Assembly (NCBI GenBank): GCA_027357125.1
Contig: DAHVVW010000022.1
Coordinates: 1-12,159 of the forward strand
Origin: Clostridiales bacterium
GTDB taxonomy: Bacteria; Bacillota; Desulfitobacteriia; Desulfitobacteriales; Desulfitobacteriaceae
Direction: 5' to 3'
DNA length: 12,159 nucleotides
Shown here: piece by piece, positions 1 through 7,888 of the stretch
Layout: each line of letters starts with the position of its first letter
Numbering within the stretch: position 1 is the first letter of the stretch
Notes under the pieces: model-generated
The model's input: the letters and a program-made list of their open reading frames with translations, nothing else
The model's database searches: none
What the model was told of the DNA's origin: nothing
Translations under genes and position numbers: made by a program

Positions 1-356
1 GCGGGCAGAATCCGCCAGTCGGCGTTGGTGAGAATAACCAGCGCGATCATGGCAAACACCAGGGCTGCCACCAAAGCACCCCAGCCCCAGTTTTTGTTCT
101 CGCGGCTGCTTTCTCTGACATCCCCCCGCAGTGTTAACATCACCGCAAAAATCACCATGATGTTTACCGCGCCCATATAAACCAAAAGCTGCACCGCTGC
201 CAAGAAGTCGGCATTGAGAAGCACATACAGCACAGCCACTCCGGCAAAGGTAAGGGCCAAGAAGAAGGCGCTGTGCACGATGTTCTTAGAGGTGACAACC
301 CCCCAAGCGGCTGCTACAGCCAAAATAGCAAAAATAAAGAAAACTATTGTACCCAC
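1..356 (-). CDS. nuoJ: NADH-quinone oxidoreductase subunit J (NuoJ), 3' end cut by window edge
   Basis: NuoJ is a membrane-arm subunit of respiratory complex I, next to the proton channel between NuoH and the antiporter-like subunits. The visible 118 residues start at a GTG codon (354-356) preceded by an excellent ribosome binding site, AAGGAGG at 364-370 with 7 bases between. They contain hydrophobic helices typical of NuoJ, including the conserved stretch around VQLLVYMGAVNIMVIFAVML, followed by a polar loop (RGDVRESSRENKN) and the start of another helix. The C-terminal part lies outside the window. The gene begins 2 bases after the nuoI stop, which indicates translational coupling within the nuo operon. 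Identification rests on the conserved VYMGAVxVMxxF-type motif and its position directly after nuoI. Confidence 0.93.
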   Translation of the reverse strand, partial: MGTIVFFIFAILAVAAAWGVVTSKNIVHSAFFLALTFAGVAVLYVLLNADFLAAVQLLVYMGAVNIMVIFAVMLTLRGDVRESSRENKNWGWGALVAALVFAMIALVILTNADWRILP

Positions 357-358
357 TC

Positions 359-763
359 TTACCCCTCCTTCCCAGTCTGATGCCGATGCCTTTTAATCAT
401 ATCCCACTGCAATTCGTCCGCGTCATAAACGGCGTTCTCATATTGCTGCGTGACAGTCAACGCACTTGTAGGGCAGGCCTCAGTGCAAAGCCCGCAGAAC
501 AGACAGCGTCCCACGTCCATCTGATAGGTCTTAAGGACTTTTTTGTTGTTATCGCCCTTTTCACTCGTTAAGGTAATTACCTTATTCGGACAAGTATTGG
601 CACAGATTCCACATGAAATGCACTTGTCCGGGTCAAGACCCATGGAACTCCGAACCCGAGGGGGTAGATTCGGTTTTTGCTCAGGATAATACTCTGTGAC
701 ATTGGGCCCCAGCATGCGTTTGAGCGAGATGTGCAAACCTTTGAATAGACCTTTACCAAACAC
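359..763 (-). CDS. nuoI: NADH-quinone oxidoreductase subunit I (NuoI), 2x[4Fe-4S] ferredoxin-like
   Basis: NuoI carries the two [4Fe-4S] clusters N6a and N6b that pass electrons along the peripheral arm of complex I toward NuoB. Both classic motifs are visible: CISCGICANTCP (Cys48, 51, 54, 58) and CLFCGLCTEACP (Cys87, 90, 93, 97), counted from the start chosen here. I chose GTG at 761-763 because GGAGGG (771-776) lies 7 bases upstream, overlapping the end of nuoH. The reading frame also allows a TTG start at 778, which would overlap nuoH by 11 bases but has no convincing ribosome binding site. The length, about 134 residues, is short but normal for the Firmicute form. The TAA stop sits 2 bases before nuoJ. 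Confidence 0.95.
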   Translation of the reverse strand: MFGKGLFKGLHISLKRMLGPNVTEYYPEQKPNLPPRVRSSMGLDPDKCISCGICANTCPNKVITLTSEKGDNNKKVLKTYQMDVGRCLFCGLCTEACPTSALTVTQQYENAVYDADELQWDMIKRHRHQTGKEG

Positions 764-767
764 TCTG

Positions 768-1820
768 TTACCCTCCAATCCGCAGGACGTATTGGTAAAT
801 ATAGATACCGAGACCCGTTAACAAAATGTTAAGCAGAGAGAGCGGAAGCAGCACTTTCCAGGCTAAGCCCATGAGATGATCGATCCTCATACGCGGGAAA
901 GTCCAGCGGATCCACATCATCAGAAAGATGATGATGCCTACCTTAAGGAAGAACCAGACAATACCAGGCAGGAAGCCCGGCCCTTGCCAGCCCCCTAAAA
1001 ACATGGTTGTAATTAAGGCGGCCACGGCTGTCATATTCCCATATTCCCCAAGGAAGAACAGACCCCAGCGCAATCCCGTGTATTCAGTGAACGGTCCGGC
1101 CACGATTTCCTGATCCGCTTCGACCAAGTCAAACGGTGCCCGGTTTACTTCAGCGATCCCGGCAATAAAGTAAATTACAAAGGCGATTGGCTGAATCACC
1201 ACAAACGGAATCGTGCTTTGGGCCTCTACTATTTTAGACAAGCTAAATGTTTGGGTAATCATGACAACCCCAAGCAACGAAAATATAAGCGGAATCTCAT
1301 AGCTGATCATCTGAGCTACAGCCCGCATGCCCCCGAGCATGGAATAATTGCTGTTGGAACCCCAGCCCGCCATCAACAGAGCCAAAGTTGAGATAGCGGA
1401 GATCGCCAGATAATACATAATGCCCAGATCCAAGTCAATAGGTACCATACCCATGCCGAAAGGGATTACTGCTAAAGTCATCATCGGCAGGGCAAACACG
1501 ATCATCGGCGCAATCTTGAAAATAAAGCGGTCAGCCTCAGCCGGTGTAACATCTTCTTTACCTAATAGTTTTAAAGCATCGGCTATCGTTTGAAACCATC
1601 CCCGTGGACCCAACCTGTTCGGTCCCGGCCTCTGGGATGCCCATCCCCCAATTTTGCGTTCAAGCAAAATGAGGATCAAGGCAGCCAGGACGATGAGCAC
1701 AATAACCAGAACAATCCCGATCACAGTCATGGTTAAATCTGCCCAAATGGAGTGGGGATCTCCAAACAATCCACGGATGGCAGCCGCAATATTAAGTGGC
1801 AATTTGTTTAATGCGTCCAT
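768..1820 (-). CDS. nuoH: NADH-quinone oxidoreductase subunit H (NuoH)
   Basis: NuoH is the membrane subunit that helps form the quinone-binding chamber and links quinone reduction to proton pumping. The 350-residue product has about eight hydrophobic segments. The family signatures are present: [19 protein letters not shown] near residues 54-72, followed by a conserved [11 protein letters not shown], and [20 protein letters not shown] at about 223-242 followed by [17 protein letters not shown]. The ATG start has a GGGGAG ribosome binding site a few bases upstream, and nuoD ends 19 bases before it. In many bacteria nuoE, nuoF and nuoG separate nuoD from nuoH; here they are adjacent. Its last codons (GGAGGGTAA) double as the ribosome binding site of nuoI. 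Confidence 0.97.
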   Translation of the reverse strand: MDALNKLPLNIAAAIRGLFGDPHSIWADLTMTVIGIVLVIVLIVLAALILILLERKIGGWASQRPGPNRLGPRGWFQTIADALKLLGKEDVTPAEADRFIFKIAPMIVFALPMMTLAVIPFGMGMVPIDLDLGIMYYLAISAISTLALLMAGWGSNSNYSMLGGMRAVAQMISYEIPLIFSLLGVVMITQTFSLSKIVEAQSTIPFVVIQPIAFVIYFIAGIAEVNRAPFDLVEADQEIVAGPFTEYTGLRWGLFFLGEYGNMTAVAALITTMFLGGWQGPGFLPGIVWFFLKVGIIIFLMMWIRWTFPRMRIDHLMGLAWKVLLPLSLLNILLTGLGIYIYQYVLRIGG

Positions 1821-1839
1821 CTTCTTCTCCCCTTATTTC

Positions 1840-2943
1840 CTACTTGTCCACTTCACCCAGCACAGCATCCAGGGTGGCGAAAATCGCAATGACGTCCTGA
1901 ATCTTCCACCCCGGAGAAATTGCCGGCAGCAATTGGATATTAATGAAGGTAGCAGAACGGATACGCAGCCGGGCCGGTTTCGTACTGCCATCACTCACAA
2001 GATAAAAGCCTAGCTCCCCTTTGGGGTTCTCCACCGCATGGTAAACCTCTCCAACGGGTGGCTTCAAAACTTTCGGCACTTTCGCCATGATCGGACCTTC
2101 CGGGATGTCGCGCATCGCCTGCCGGATAATTTTCGCGCTTTCTTTAATTTCCAGCAGCCTGATCAAACCCCGGTCATAAGAGTCACACCCATAAAGCACC
2201 GGTACATCGAACTCAAAGCGGTCATAGATCCCGTAAGGAGCATCTTTGCGCAGATCATGCTTCACTCCGGAAGCGCGCAAAACCGGACCCGTGGTGGAAA
2301 AGTTCGCAGCGTCCTCTTTAGTTAAGATCCCAACACTCTTCATGCGCCCCATGGCGATCTCATTGCCATAGAAAATACCTTGATATTCTTCCAGCATCTC
2401 TGGCAGATCATCCAGGAAAGATTTCAAAGCCGGCCAAAACTCATCCGGCACCTCCTGACTGAACCCGCCGATGCGCATCGCGTTGACAGTCAAGCGGCTG
2501 CCGGCAGTCATTTCAAAAAGGTCAAGAATCCGTTCCCGATCCCGGAAACAGTAGCCCCAGGCGGTCCAACCCGCCATATCCAAGGCCAGGCTTCCAATGA
2601 ATACCAAGTGACTGGCGATCCGGGCCAACTCAGCAAAGATCACCCGCAGGTACTCAGCACGTTCAGGAATCTGGATATTTGCCAGCTTTTCTACCGCTTG
2701 CACATAAGCCATGTTGTTGTGGGGTGCTGCCAGATAATCCAAACGGTCAGTGTACGGAATAAATTGCGCATAAGTACGGCTTTCTGCCAACTTCTCCAAG
2801 CCGCGGTGCAGATACCCTATTTTAGGGTCAATCTTAGTAATGATTTCCCCGTCAAAATGGGCCACCATGCGAAACACACCGTGCATACTGGGGTGCTGGG
2901 GACCCAGGTTTAAGGCTAGTTCTTCCGTTCTTTCCAATGTCAT
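1840..2943 (-). CDS. nuoD: NADH-quinone oxidoreductase subunit D (NuoD)
   Basis: NuoD is the 49-kDa-type subunit of complex I. It is homologous to the large subunit of group 4 NiFe hydrogenases and forms the quinone site with NuoB. The 367-residue product begins with the diagnostic [15 protein letters not shown], then [13 protein letters not shown], and [19 protein letters not shown] in the middle. It ends with the typical [12 protein letters not shown]. It lacks the hydrogenase nickel-binding cysteines, as expected for a true NuoD. The ATG start at 2941-2943 is preceded by AGGGGG with about 7 bases between, and nuoC ends 12 bases upstream. NuoC and NuoD are separate proteins here, not fused as in Escherichia coli. 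Confidence 0.97.
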   Translation of the reverse strand: MTLERTEELALNLGPQHPSMHGVFRMVAHFDGEIITKIDPKIGYLHRGLEKLAESRTYAQFIPYTDRLDYLAAPHNNMAYVQAVEKLANIQIPERAEYLRVIFAELARIASHLVFIGSLALDMAGWTAWGYCFRDRERILDLFEMTAGSRLTVNAMRIGGFSQEVPDEFWPALKSFLDDLPEMLEEYQGIFYGNEIAMGRMKSVGILTKEDAANFSTTGPVLRASGVKHDLRKDAPYGIYDRFEFDVPVLYGCDSYDRGLIRLLEIKESAKIIRQAMRDIPEGPIMAKVPKVLKPPVGEVYHAVENPKGELGFYLVSDGSTKPARLRIRSATFINIQLLPAISPGWKIQDVIAIFATLDAVLGEVDK

Positions 2944-2955
2944 GGTTTTTCCCCC

Positions 2956-3447
2956 TTACTCCCCTGGTTTCATCGTCAGTATGACTGCACGCTTTTCAAC
3001 ACTTTCAGTCACGTAATCCTTGCGCAGCGGATACCCTTCAAACTCTTCCCACAGGTAGATCCGTTTCAGATTAGGATGCCCTTTGAACTGGATCCCAAAC
3101 ATATCGTAAGCTTCGCGCTCAAGGAAATTAGCCCCGCGCCAGATCCGGGTCACCGATTCGATTACCGGAGTATCGCGGTCGATCATGCCCTTCACCCGGA
3201 GGGTTTGCGGGCCGTTCAAGCTTGAAAGCTGATACACTACCGCGAACTGCTCTCCCACATCCACCGCCGTTAAATCGTGGAGAAAATCACAAGGAACATC
3301 CGCAAAGTTTTTGGCAGCATTCAAGGTTTCAGTGATATAAGAACCTTTTACGGTCAAAACCAGAGCACCGAGAATCTCTTGTACTTCTCCATTTACCTTA
3401 ACGGCTAGTTCATCAACATGTTTTCTTAAAATCTCTTTATTTTCCAT
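2956..3447 (-). CDS. nuoC: NADH-quinone oxidoreductase subunit C (NuoC)
   Basis: NuoC is the 30-kDa-type subunit of the peripheral arm of complex I; it has no cofactor and packs against NuoD. The 163-residue product has the C-terminal family signature, seen here as [20 protein letters not shown] followed by an [12 protein letters not shown] segment. Upstream is a [10 protein letters not shown] segment matching the usual pattern of the domain core. The ATG start at 3445-3447 overlaps the 3' end of nuoB by 11 bases, with an AGGTGAGG ribosome binding site inside nuoB about 10 bases upstream. Translation is therefore probably coupled to nuoB. The length is typical of stand-alone NuoC proteins. 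Confidence 0.96.
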   Translation of the reverse strand: MENKEILRKHVDELAVKVNGEVQEILGALVLTVKGSYITETLNAAKNFADVPCDFLHDLTAVDVGEQFAVVYQLSSLNGPQTLRVKGMIDRDTPVIESVTRIWRGANFLEREAYDMFGIQFKGHPNLKRIYLWEEFEGYPLRKDYVTESVEKRAVILTMKPGE

Positions 3448-3958
3448 GCTTTAATAACCTCACCTTTGCGGGATTGGCGACTTTCTCCTGCAGCTGCATG
3501 ATCCCGAACAACAATGATTCAGGCCGTGGAGGACAACCCGGAATATATACATCCACCGGCACAATTTTGTCTACCCCGCCAAACATTGAATAGGAATCGA
3601 CGAAAGGACCTCCGGCGCTGGAACAGCTCCCCATGGCAATAACCCACTTTGGCTCCGGCATTTGATCATAAATACGGCGCAGGAGCGGGGCCATTTTCCG
3701 GTTGCAAGTGCCCGCAACGATCATAAGATCAGCCTGGCGCGGCGATGCCCTGAATACTTCCCAGCCAAAGCGGGCGATATCATAGCGGGGCCCACCGGTC
3801 GCCATCATTTCAATCGCACAGCAAGCCAAACCAAAGGTCACCGGCCAAAAGGAGTGCCCCCGAGCCCAGTTTAGCACCTTATCGATAGAGGTAACCACTA
3901 CATTCTTTTCGACCATCAGTTCGGCCTCACGGAGCTCTTTCTCCTTAACTACATCCAC
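3437..3958 (-). CDS. nuoB: NADH-quinone oxidoreductase subunit B (NuoB)
   Basis: NuoB binds the terminal [4Fe-4S] cluster N2, which hands electrons to quinone at the NuoB/NuoD interface. The protein shows the tandem-cysteine motif [13 protein letters not shown] (Cys46-Cys47), then GSCSSAGG (Cys112) and PGCPPRPE (Cys142), which are the four cluster ligands known for the family. I chose the GTG at 3956-3958 (173 residues) because it lies 9 bases after an AAGGAAGG site and gives an N-terminus like that of other clostridial NuoB proteins. An in-frame TTG at 3979 is possible and would add seven residues. An ATG at 3914-3916 is a shorter alternative. With the chosen start, nuoB overlaps the nuoA stop by 10 bases. 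Confidence 0.95.
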   Translation of the reverse strand: MDVVKEKELREAELMVEKNVVVTSIDKVLNWARGHSFWPVTFGLACCAIEMMATGGPRYDIARFGWEVFRASPRQADLMIVAGTCNRKMAPLLRRIYDQMPEPKWVIAMGSCSSAGGPFVDSYSMFGGVDKIVPVDVYIPGCPPRPESLLFGIMQLQEKVANPAKVRLLKHGK

Positions 3959-4308
3959 TCTAAAGCACCTTCCTTCCAAGCGTACCAGAAACCGACTAAG
4001 AGGATAGTGATAAAGATAAACATTTCAATGAAAGCAAAAGTCCCCAGTTTACGGAACGTCAGTGCCCACGGATATAAGAACACAGTTTCTACATCAAAGG
4101 CCGTAAATACGATTGCATACAGAAAGTAATTGCTCTTAAATCCAAGCCAAGCCGTCTTGGCTATCGGTTCATTACCACATTCATAGGCTATCAATTTTTG
4201 GGCGTGTGGCTTGTTGGGTGCCAATAGTTTGGGCATTAACATCATGATTACCGGTAAAGCAATGGCAAAAACAAGTAAAACCCCGACCGCTGCAAAATTA
4301 TCTGACAT
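3949..4308 (-). CDS. nuoA: NADH-quinone oxidoreductase subunit A (NuoA)
   Basis: NuoA is a small membrane subunit of complex I located near the quinone chamber with NuoH and NuoJ. The 119-residue product has three hydrophobic segments, at about residues 5-27, 60-80 and 88-110. It has the conserved loop YECGNEP and the [12 protein letters not shown] motif that define the family. It is the first gene of the nuo operon: a promoter-like sequence lies about 60 bases upstream, with no other gene between. A purine-rich region (GGGAGGG, then GAGGAG immediately before the ATG) provides the ribosome binding site. The stop codon overlaps the start of nuoB. Confidence 0.96.
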   Translation of the reverse strand: MSDNFAAVGVLLVFAIALPVIMMLMPKLLAPNKPHAQKLIAYECGNEPIAKTAWLGFKSNYFLYAIVFTAFDVETVFLYPWALTFRKLGTFAFIEMFIFITILLVGFWYAWKEGALEWM

Positions 4309-4369
4309 CTCCTCTTACCCTCCCTTCCTTATTGAAACTGAAAGTAAAAATTTGTTATAGGCCAAACTT

Positions 4370-4398
4370 ATTGTGCCACATCCCATAGGATGCGTCAA
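4370..4398 (-). promoter_or_regulatory. Predicted sigma-A promoter of the nuo operon
   Basis: On the minus strand, TTGACG (4393-4398) and CACAAT (4370-4375) are separated by 17 bases. That is 5/6 and 4/6 matches to the sigma-A consensus. The predicted start is near 4363, giving a leader of roughly 55 bases before nuoA. No intrinsic terminator was found between rnhB and this promoter, so some read-through from lepB-rbgA-rnhB is possible. The spacer holds a 5-bp inverted repeat, CATCC-CATA-GGATG (4379-4392), that could be an operator. Confidence 0.6.
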
Positions 4399-4434
4399 TA
4401 AATTTGGTATCATGCAGGCATCGCAGGCTTTCTT

Positions 4435-5286
4435 TTAGTTTTCCGCCACTTCCCGGCCAACTGGGGCAAAGCTACGCCGGTGAATGGGGCTGGGCCCGAG
4501 ACGCCGCAAAACTTGCAAGTGCTCATTTGTGCCATACCCTTTATTTTTGTCAAAGCCATATTCGGGATAAAGCGTATGTAAGTCGCGCATCCAGTGGTCG
4601 CGCGTAACTTTCGCCAAAATAGAGGCAGCAGCGATGCTGGCACTTAAGGCATCCCCCCGAATGATTGCTTTTTGGGGAATATTAACGAGCGGGAGGCTTA
4701 CCGCATCGATAAGTAGATGGTGAGGCCGGATCTTTAAGCCTTCAACCGCGCGTTTCATCGCCAGCTTACTTGCCTGCAGGATGTTGTAAAGATCAATTTC
4801 CGCCGGTTCCGCACTGCCAATGGCAAAGGCCAACGCCTGATTTTGAATCTGCCCAAAAAGCTTTTCTCGTTTGCCCTCTGTCAGCTTCTTGGAATCATTC
4901 AAACCCGGTAGGTCAAACTGCGCAGGCAGAATGCAGGCACCCGCCGCTACCGGACCTGCGAGCGGTCCCCTTCCCGCCTCATCAACTCCCGCTACCAAGA
5001 GAAACCCTTGTTCCCACAACATTTTCTCTTCCTGTAAGAGCCCTTGGATGCGGGCCTGTTCAAACGCTTGTGCCTGTTGGTGCTTGCAATGGCGTTCAAG
5101 CAATCGCCGAATCCCTTCCCTCTCGTCATCTGCGCACGCCTTAAGGAGGTCTTCTGCCGGATCTTTGCTCAAAGCATCCGCGACCTCCTTAACACTCATA
5201 TCTGAGAGAGATTTAATGTGTTTATTCCCATTACTTTTGTTCGACAAATCTATTCTACTTCCTTTTTCTAAATGACTTGTTTGCAT
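4435..5286 (-). CDS. rnhB: Ribonuclease HII
   Basis: RNase HII cuts the RNA strand of RNA-DNA hybrids and nicks at single ribonucleotides embedded in DNA, in the cytoplasm. The catalytic core is intact: AGVDEAGRGPLAGPVAAG (Asp102, Glu103 on the longest reading), LLIDAV (Asp194) and the RGDALSASIAAASILAKVTRD segment (Asp212). The two last aspartates have the 18-residue spacing seen in bacterial enzymes. Firmicute proteins carry an extra N-terminal helical region of about 70 residues, also present here. The start is uncertain: the ATG at 5286 has no ribosome binding site. A TTG at 5245-5247 has AGGAAG 9 bases upstream, and the ATG at 5197-5199 gives the length closest to the Bacillus enzyme. 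Last gene of the lepB-rbgA-rnhB group. Confidence 0.95.
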   Translation of the reverse strand: MQTSHLEKGSRIDLSNKSNGNKHIKSLSDMSVKEVADALSKDPAEDLLKACADDEREGIRRLLERHCKHQQAQAFEQARIQGLLQEEKMLWEQGFLLVAGVDEAGRGPLAGPVAAGACILPAQFDLPGLNDSKKLTEGKREKLFGQIQNQALAFAIGSAEPAEIDLYNILQASKLAMKRAVEGLKIRPHHLLIDAVSLPLVNIPQKAIIRGDALSASIAAASILAKVTRDHWMRDLHTLYPEYGFDKNKGYGTNEHLQVLRRLGPSPIHRRSFAPVGREVAEN

Positions 5287-5324
5287 ATTTATAAGTTATG
5301 GCTGCATTAGAAATAGGTATATGG

Positions 5325-6149
5325 TTAGAATTTATCCATAGTGACTTTGCCGAGTAAACCCGCTCTGAACTCCTTGAAAAAAATCTGAGCCGCTTTCAAA
5401 GTATCAACCCGTCCTCCCTGAACAAGGCAGCCCCTGACCCTGCCAATATCTTCAAGGGAAAGCTTTTCCTGTCCGCAGCGATACCGTTCGAGTGAGGTAG
5501 GGTAGTTTTTTTGCAGCCACTCTATCAGCCACAGAGCCAATTCTTCCGAATCTACCACTTCGTCTTTGATACTTCCAACTGCCGCCAGTTTTCTTCCTGC
5601 TTCAGGGTCATCAAACTTCGGCCACAGCAAACCAGGCGTATCGAGAAGTTCAACACGTGGATTGATTCTAACCCACTGGTTGCCCCTGGTCACTCCCGGT
5701 TTATTGCCGGTCTTCGCTCTTGCTCCCCCTGTAAGTTGATTGATCAAGGACGACTTCCCTATGTTCGGAATCCCGACCACCATTACCCGTAAGGGGCGGG
5801 CACGAACTCCTCTGGCAGCCAGTTGTTCCTGTTTTCCCCTAACCAAAGATTCTAACTGCGGTATAATCCGGCCAACCCCGGAACCAGCGGTAGCGCTGAC
5901 AGGAAAGACAAGGCCTTCCTGGCCCAGCCTTTCTAACCAGCGCTCGGTCCAGGTGTTATCCGCCAAGTCGCTTTTATTTAAGACCAGAAGCTTCAGTTTT
6001 CCTGCAAGCAGTTCCCTGAGCATCGGGTTGAGGCTGCTTTCAGGCAGGCGGGCATCTCCCAGTTCAATCACCGCATCCACCCAGCGCAGTTGCTCAAGCA
6101 ACAACCTTCTGGCTTTGGCCATATGGCCGGGAAACCATTGAATACTCAT
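5325..6149 (-). CDS. rbgA: Ribosome biogenesis GTPase RbgA (YlqF)
   Basis: RbgA is a circularly permuted GTPase needed for late assembly of the 50S ribosomal subunit in Firmicutes. The permuted motif order is clear: G4 NKSD at residues 58-61, G5 SAT at 85-87, then the P-loop GIPNIGKSS at 126-134, G2 PGVT at 151-154 and G3 DTPG at 170-173. The N-terminus (IQWFPGHMAKA) is the family signature. The region after about residue 195 is the RNA-binding C-terminal domain, ending in FFKEFRAGLLGKVTMDKF. The ATG start has AGAGGAA 6 bases upstream. Total length, 274 residues, is close to Bacillus YlqF. The neighbour rnhB follows 38 bases downstream, the same pairing as in Bacillus subtilis. Confidence 0.96.
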   Translation of the reverse strand: MSIQWFPGHMAKARRLLLEQLRWVDAVIELGDARLPESSLNPMLRELLAGKLKLLVLNKSDLADNTWTERWLERLGQEGLVFPVSATAGSGVGRIIPQLESLVRGKQEQLAARGVRARPLRVMVVGIPNIGKSSLINQLTGGARAKTGNKPGVTRGNQWVRINPRVELLDTPGLLWPKFDDPEAGRKLAAVGSIKDEVVDSEELALWLIEWLQKNYPTSLERYRCGQEKLSLEDIGRVRGCLVQGGRVDTLKAAQIFFKEFRAGLLGKVTMDKF

Positions 6150-6185
6150 ATGTTGTTCCTCTACACGTCAAATTAACTAACCCCG

Positions 6186-6695
6186 TTAGAATGCCCGCAG
6201 GCGGTTGAGCGGATAATAGACGAGCCAGGACTTTCCTATTAAATAGCTTTTTTCTAAGAGACCCCATTCACGGGAATCTCCACTTTGGTTACGGTTGTCG
6301 CCCAAGACCAGGACTTTGCCTTTAGGAATTGTCAAGGGCCCGTATGGTGGGTAATCCCCTGCTTTTAAGTACGGTTCCTGAATCACGCGGCCATTAATGA
6401 ACACCTGGTTTTCTTTGAGTTCCACCGTTTCCCCTTCGAGTGCAATTATCCTTTTGACAAATGTCCGCTTGGGGTCAAGGGGAAAAGCGAAAACTACAAT
6501 ATCACCACGGTTGGGAACCCAGAAGCGGTAAGCCAGCCGATTGACAAGAATCCGGTCACCCGGCATCAGCGTTGGTTCCATCGATGACGAAGGAATAATG
6601 TAAGGCTGAAGTACCACTGCCCGCACCAAACTGATCAAAACCACGAGCCCGGCCAAAATTACTAAAATCCTTCTTGTACCTGTTCTTTGTGCCAT
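6186..6695 (-). CDS. lepB: Signal peptidase I
   Basis: This membrane-anchored serine protease removes signal peptides from exported proteins on the outer face of the membrane. From the chosen start it has a short basic N-terminus (AQRTGTRR), one transmembrane helix at about residues 8-30, then the catalytic serine in SSSMEPT (Ser38) and the general-base lysine in FVKRII (Lys81). The C-terminal GDNRNQSGDSR box follows at about 132-142. This is the short Gram-positive SipS type with one membrane span. I chose the ATG at 6693-6695 because AGAGGGAG lies 7 bases upstream; an in-frame ATG at 6713 lacks a site. A strong terminator separates it from rplS, so it probably has its own promoter, but I could not identify one with confidence in 6700-6830. 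Confidence 0.95.
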   Translation of the reverse strand: MAQRTGTRRILVILAGLVVLISLVRAVVLQPYIIPSSSMEPTLMPGDRILVNRLAYRFWVPNRGDIVVFAFPLDPKRTFVKRIIALEGETVELKENQVFINGRVIQEPYLKAGDYPPYGPLTIPKGKVLVLGDNRNQSGDSREWGLLEKSYLIGKSWLVYYPLNRLRAF

Positions 6696-6831
6696 TGCAA
6701 CACTCCCTCTCATCTTGTCACACTAGGCTTAGTATGAACAAGGTATTTTGAGAGCATACCACCAGTAAAATTTGGATGTTGCGCACTCAAGTCCGAAATT
6801 AATTTTTAATAAGATAACCGTCGCAGAGAGT

Positions 6832-6861
6832 AAAAAAGAGAGCCCGGCTTGTGGCTCTCTT
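6832..6861 (-). terminator. Intrinsic terminator after rplS
   Basis: On the minus strand, AAGAGAGCC (6853-6861) pairs perfectly with GGCTCTCTT (6836-6844) around an 8-base loop, and a run of six T (6832-6837) follows, partly within the arm. The structure lies 6 bases beyond the rplS stop codon. It ends the ylxM-to-rplS transcript and separates it from lepB. Confidence 0.92.
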
Positions 6862-6867
6862 GGACTT

Positions 6868-7212
6868 TTAGCGGCGACGCTCACGGATTCGAGCTGCTTT
6901 GCCGGACAACCCGCGCAGGTAGTAAAGCTTCGCCCGGCGCACAACACCCATGCGAACTACCTCGATTTTATCAAGTCGCGGAGAATGAAGCGGGAAAGTT
7001 CTCTCCACGCCTACTCCAGACGTTACACGGCGCACGGTGAAATTTTCTCTCAGCCCGCCGCCTTTCATCTTAATCACTACTCCTTCAAAAACCTGAATAC
7101 GCTCCCGGCTTCCTTCGACAACGCGGACATGAACCCGAACCGTATCCCCAGGACGGAAGTGAGGAAGATCTTTTTTCATCTGTTCTTCTTCAATCATACG
7201 AATATAATCCAT
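6868..7212 (-). CDS. rplS: 50S ribosomal protein L19
   Basis: L19 sits at the 30S-50S interface of the ribosome. The 114-residue product matches the family throughout. It has the [16 protein letters not shown] segment near residue 19, [16 protein letters not shown], the [12 protein letters not shown] motif and the basic end [18 protein letters not shown]. The ATG start is preceded by AAGGAAGGGGGG about 8 bases upstream. A promoter-like sequence and a leader hairpin lie in the 118 bases upstream, so it may be expressed from its own promoter as well as by read-through from trmD. A strong terminator follows directly. Confidence 0.98.
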   Translation of the reverse strand: MDYIRMIEEEQMKKDLPHFRPGDTVRVHVRVVEGSRERIQVFEGVVIKMKGGGLRENFTVRRVTSGVGVERTFPLHSPRLDKIEVVRMGVVRRAKLYYLRGLSGKAARIRERRR

Positions 7213-7237
7213 AATAATTTCCCCCCTTCCTTGCCTA

Positions 7238-7273
7238 GATGTTCATACACTGTTTTCCAGAGAGCGGAACATC
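7238..7273 (-). promoter_or_regulatory. Leader hairpin of rplS, candidate L19 autoregulatory leader
   Basis: In the rplS leader, GATGTTC (7267-7273) and GAACATC (7238-7244), read on the minus strand, form a 7-bp stem. A smaller CTG-GAAAA-CAG stem-loop lies inside it. It sits between the predicted promoter and the ribosome binding site of rplS. Firmicutes are known to carry an L19 leader RNA at this place (the Rfam L19_leader family), thought to bind L19. I judged by position and general shape only, not by alignment to the family model. Confidence 0.55.
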
Positions 7274-7289
7274 CGTTATAACCCCATAC

Positions 7290-7318
7290 ATTTTAGCATA
7301 AGCATTAGCACTGCGCAA
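7290..7318 (-). promoter_or_regulatory. Predicted rplS promoter (extended -10)
   Basis: On the minus strand, TAAAAT (7290-7295) is preceded by TGC, making an extended -10 element. A weak -35 TTGCGC (7313-7318) lies 17 bases upstream. The predicted start, near 7283, would give a leader of about 70 bases that includes the hairpin at 7238-7273. It lies just after the end of the methyltransferase gene. Confidence 0.5.
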
Positions 7319-7330
7319 GCCGCACATCGC

Positions 7331-7888
7331 TTAATGCCCGCGCAGACGATCCAGTATAATAGCTACAGCTGAACGAACTGAAAGATGATTATACTCTCCC
7401 GGCCCATAGATTGGCTCAAGAATAAAATCCGTACTTTCCATAAGCTCACGCGCCAGACCCCAGCCGGTGCCAAAAAGCAGCAAAACGGGAGACTCTTCCT
7501 GATCCAGCCGAGCGCGCATGGCAGTGTAACTAATTGTGTTAGAATACTTTCGGGCATCTGTCGCTACCAGAGCCGGATAGTGTCCCTGCTCTTGCTTTAT
7601 CTCCTCCAGCACCTCTTGCAAATCCACAGCCAAGCGCACCCGCGCAAAGGCCTGCTGGCGGTCAGGGTTATATTCCGCGCCAAACCCTTCCTGCCAAAAA
7701 GCCATAATCCTTTGAGCCAGAGACCTTTGTGTCTCAACCGGATGTACCACATAGTAACGTTTTAAGCCAAAAGTCGCAGCACAGCGGGCAATGTCATGAA
7801 TGTCCAGATTGGTGATGGAAGTAGCCACAATCTGCATGTTTTTATTGTAAACAGGGGCGTGAATCAAAGCGAGATAAAGATCGCCCAT
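7331..7888 (-). CDS. SPOUT-type RNA methyltransferase (COG4752 family), substrate unknown
   Basis: This 185-residue protein looks like the stand-alone SAM-dependent RNA methyltransferase family found next to trmD in Thermotoga, Aquifex and many Clostridia. The C-terminal half has the features expected of a SPOUT trefoil-knot cofactor site: LLLFGTGWGLA at about 136-146, EPIYGPGEYNHLS at 158-170 and VRSAVAIILDRLRG at 171-184. The N-terminal half (LALIHAPVYNKNMQIVATSI and DIARCAATFGLKRYYVVHP) is also family-like. To my knowledge its RNA target is not established. The ATG at 7886-7888 directly follows the trmD stop with no gap, and GGAGG lies 8 bases upstream inside trmD, so the two are translationally coupled. 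It could act on tRNA or rRNA; its place among ribosome genes supports either. Confidence 0.88.
   Translation of the reverse strand: MGDLYLALIHAPVYNKNMQIVATSITNLDIHDIARCAATFGLKRYYVVHPVETQRSLAQRIMAFWQEGFGAEYNPDRQQAFARVRLAVDLQEVLEEIKQEQGHYPALVATDARKYSNTISYTAMRARLDQEESPVLLLFGTGWGLARELMESTDFILEPIYGPGEYNHLSVRSAVAIILDRLRGH

Noticed and set aside
359..778. TTG start for nuoI at 778
   Set aside because: No ribosome binding site precedes it, while the GTG at 763 has GGAGGG at a proper 7-base distance.
2380..2913. Long plus-strand open frame of 177 codons opposite nuoD
   Set aside because: It is the antisense shadow of a certain nuoD gene, has no recognisable domain and no promoter. The same applies to the other plus-strand frames opposite known genes.
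6696..6831. Promoter for lepB-rbgA-rnhB in the gap after the rplS terminator
   Set aside because: One is expected, but the best candidate (a TGG-TATGCT extended -10 near 6748-6756) has no acceptable -35, so I did not list it.
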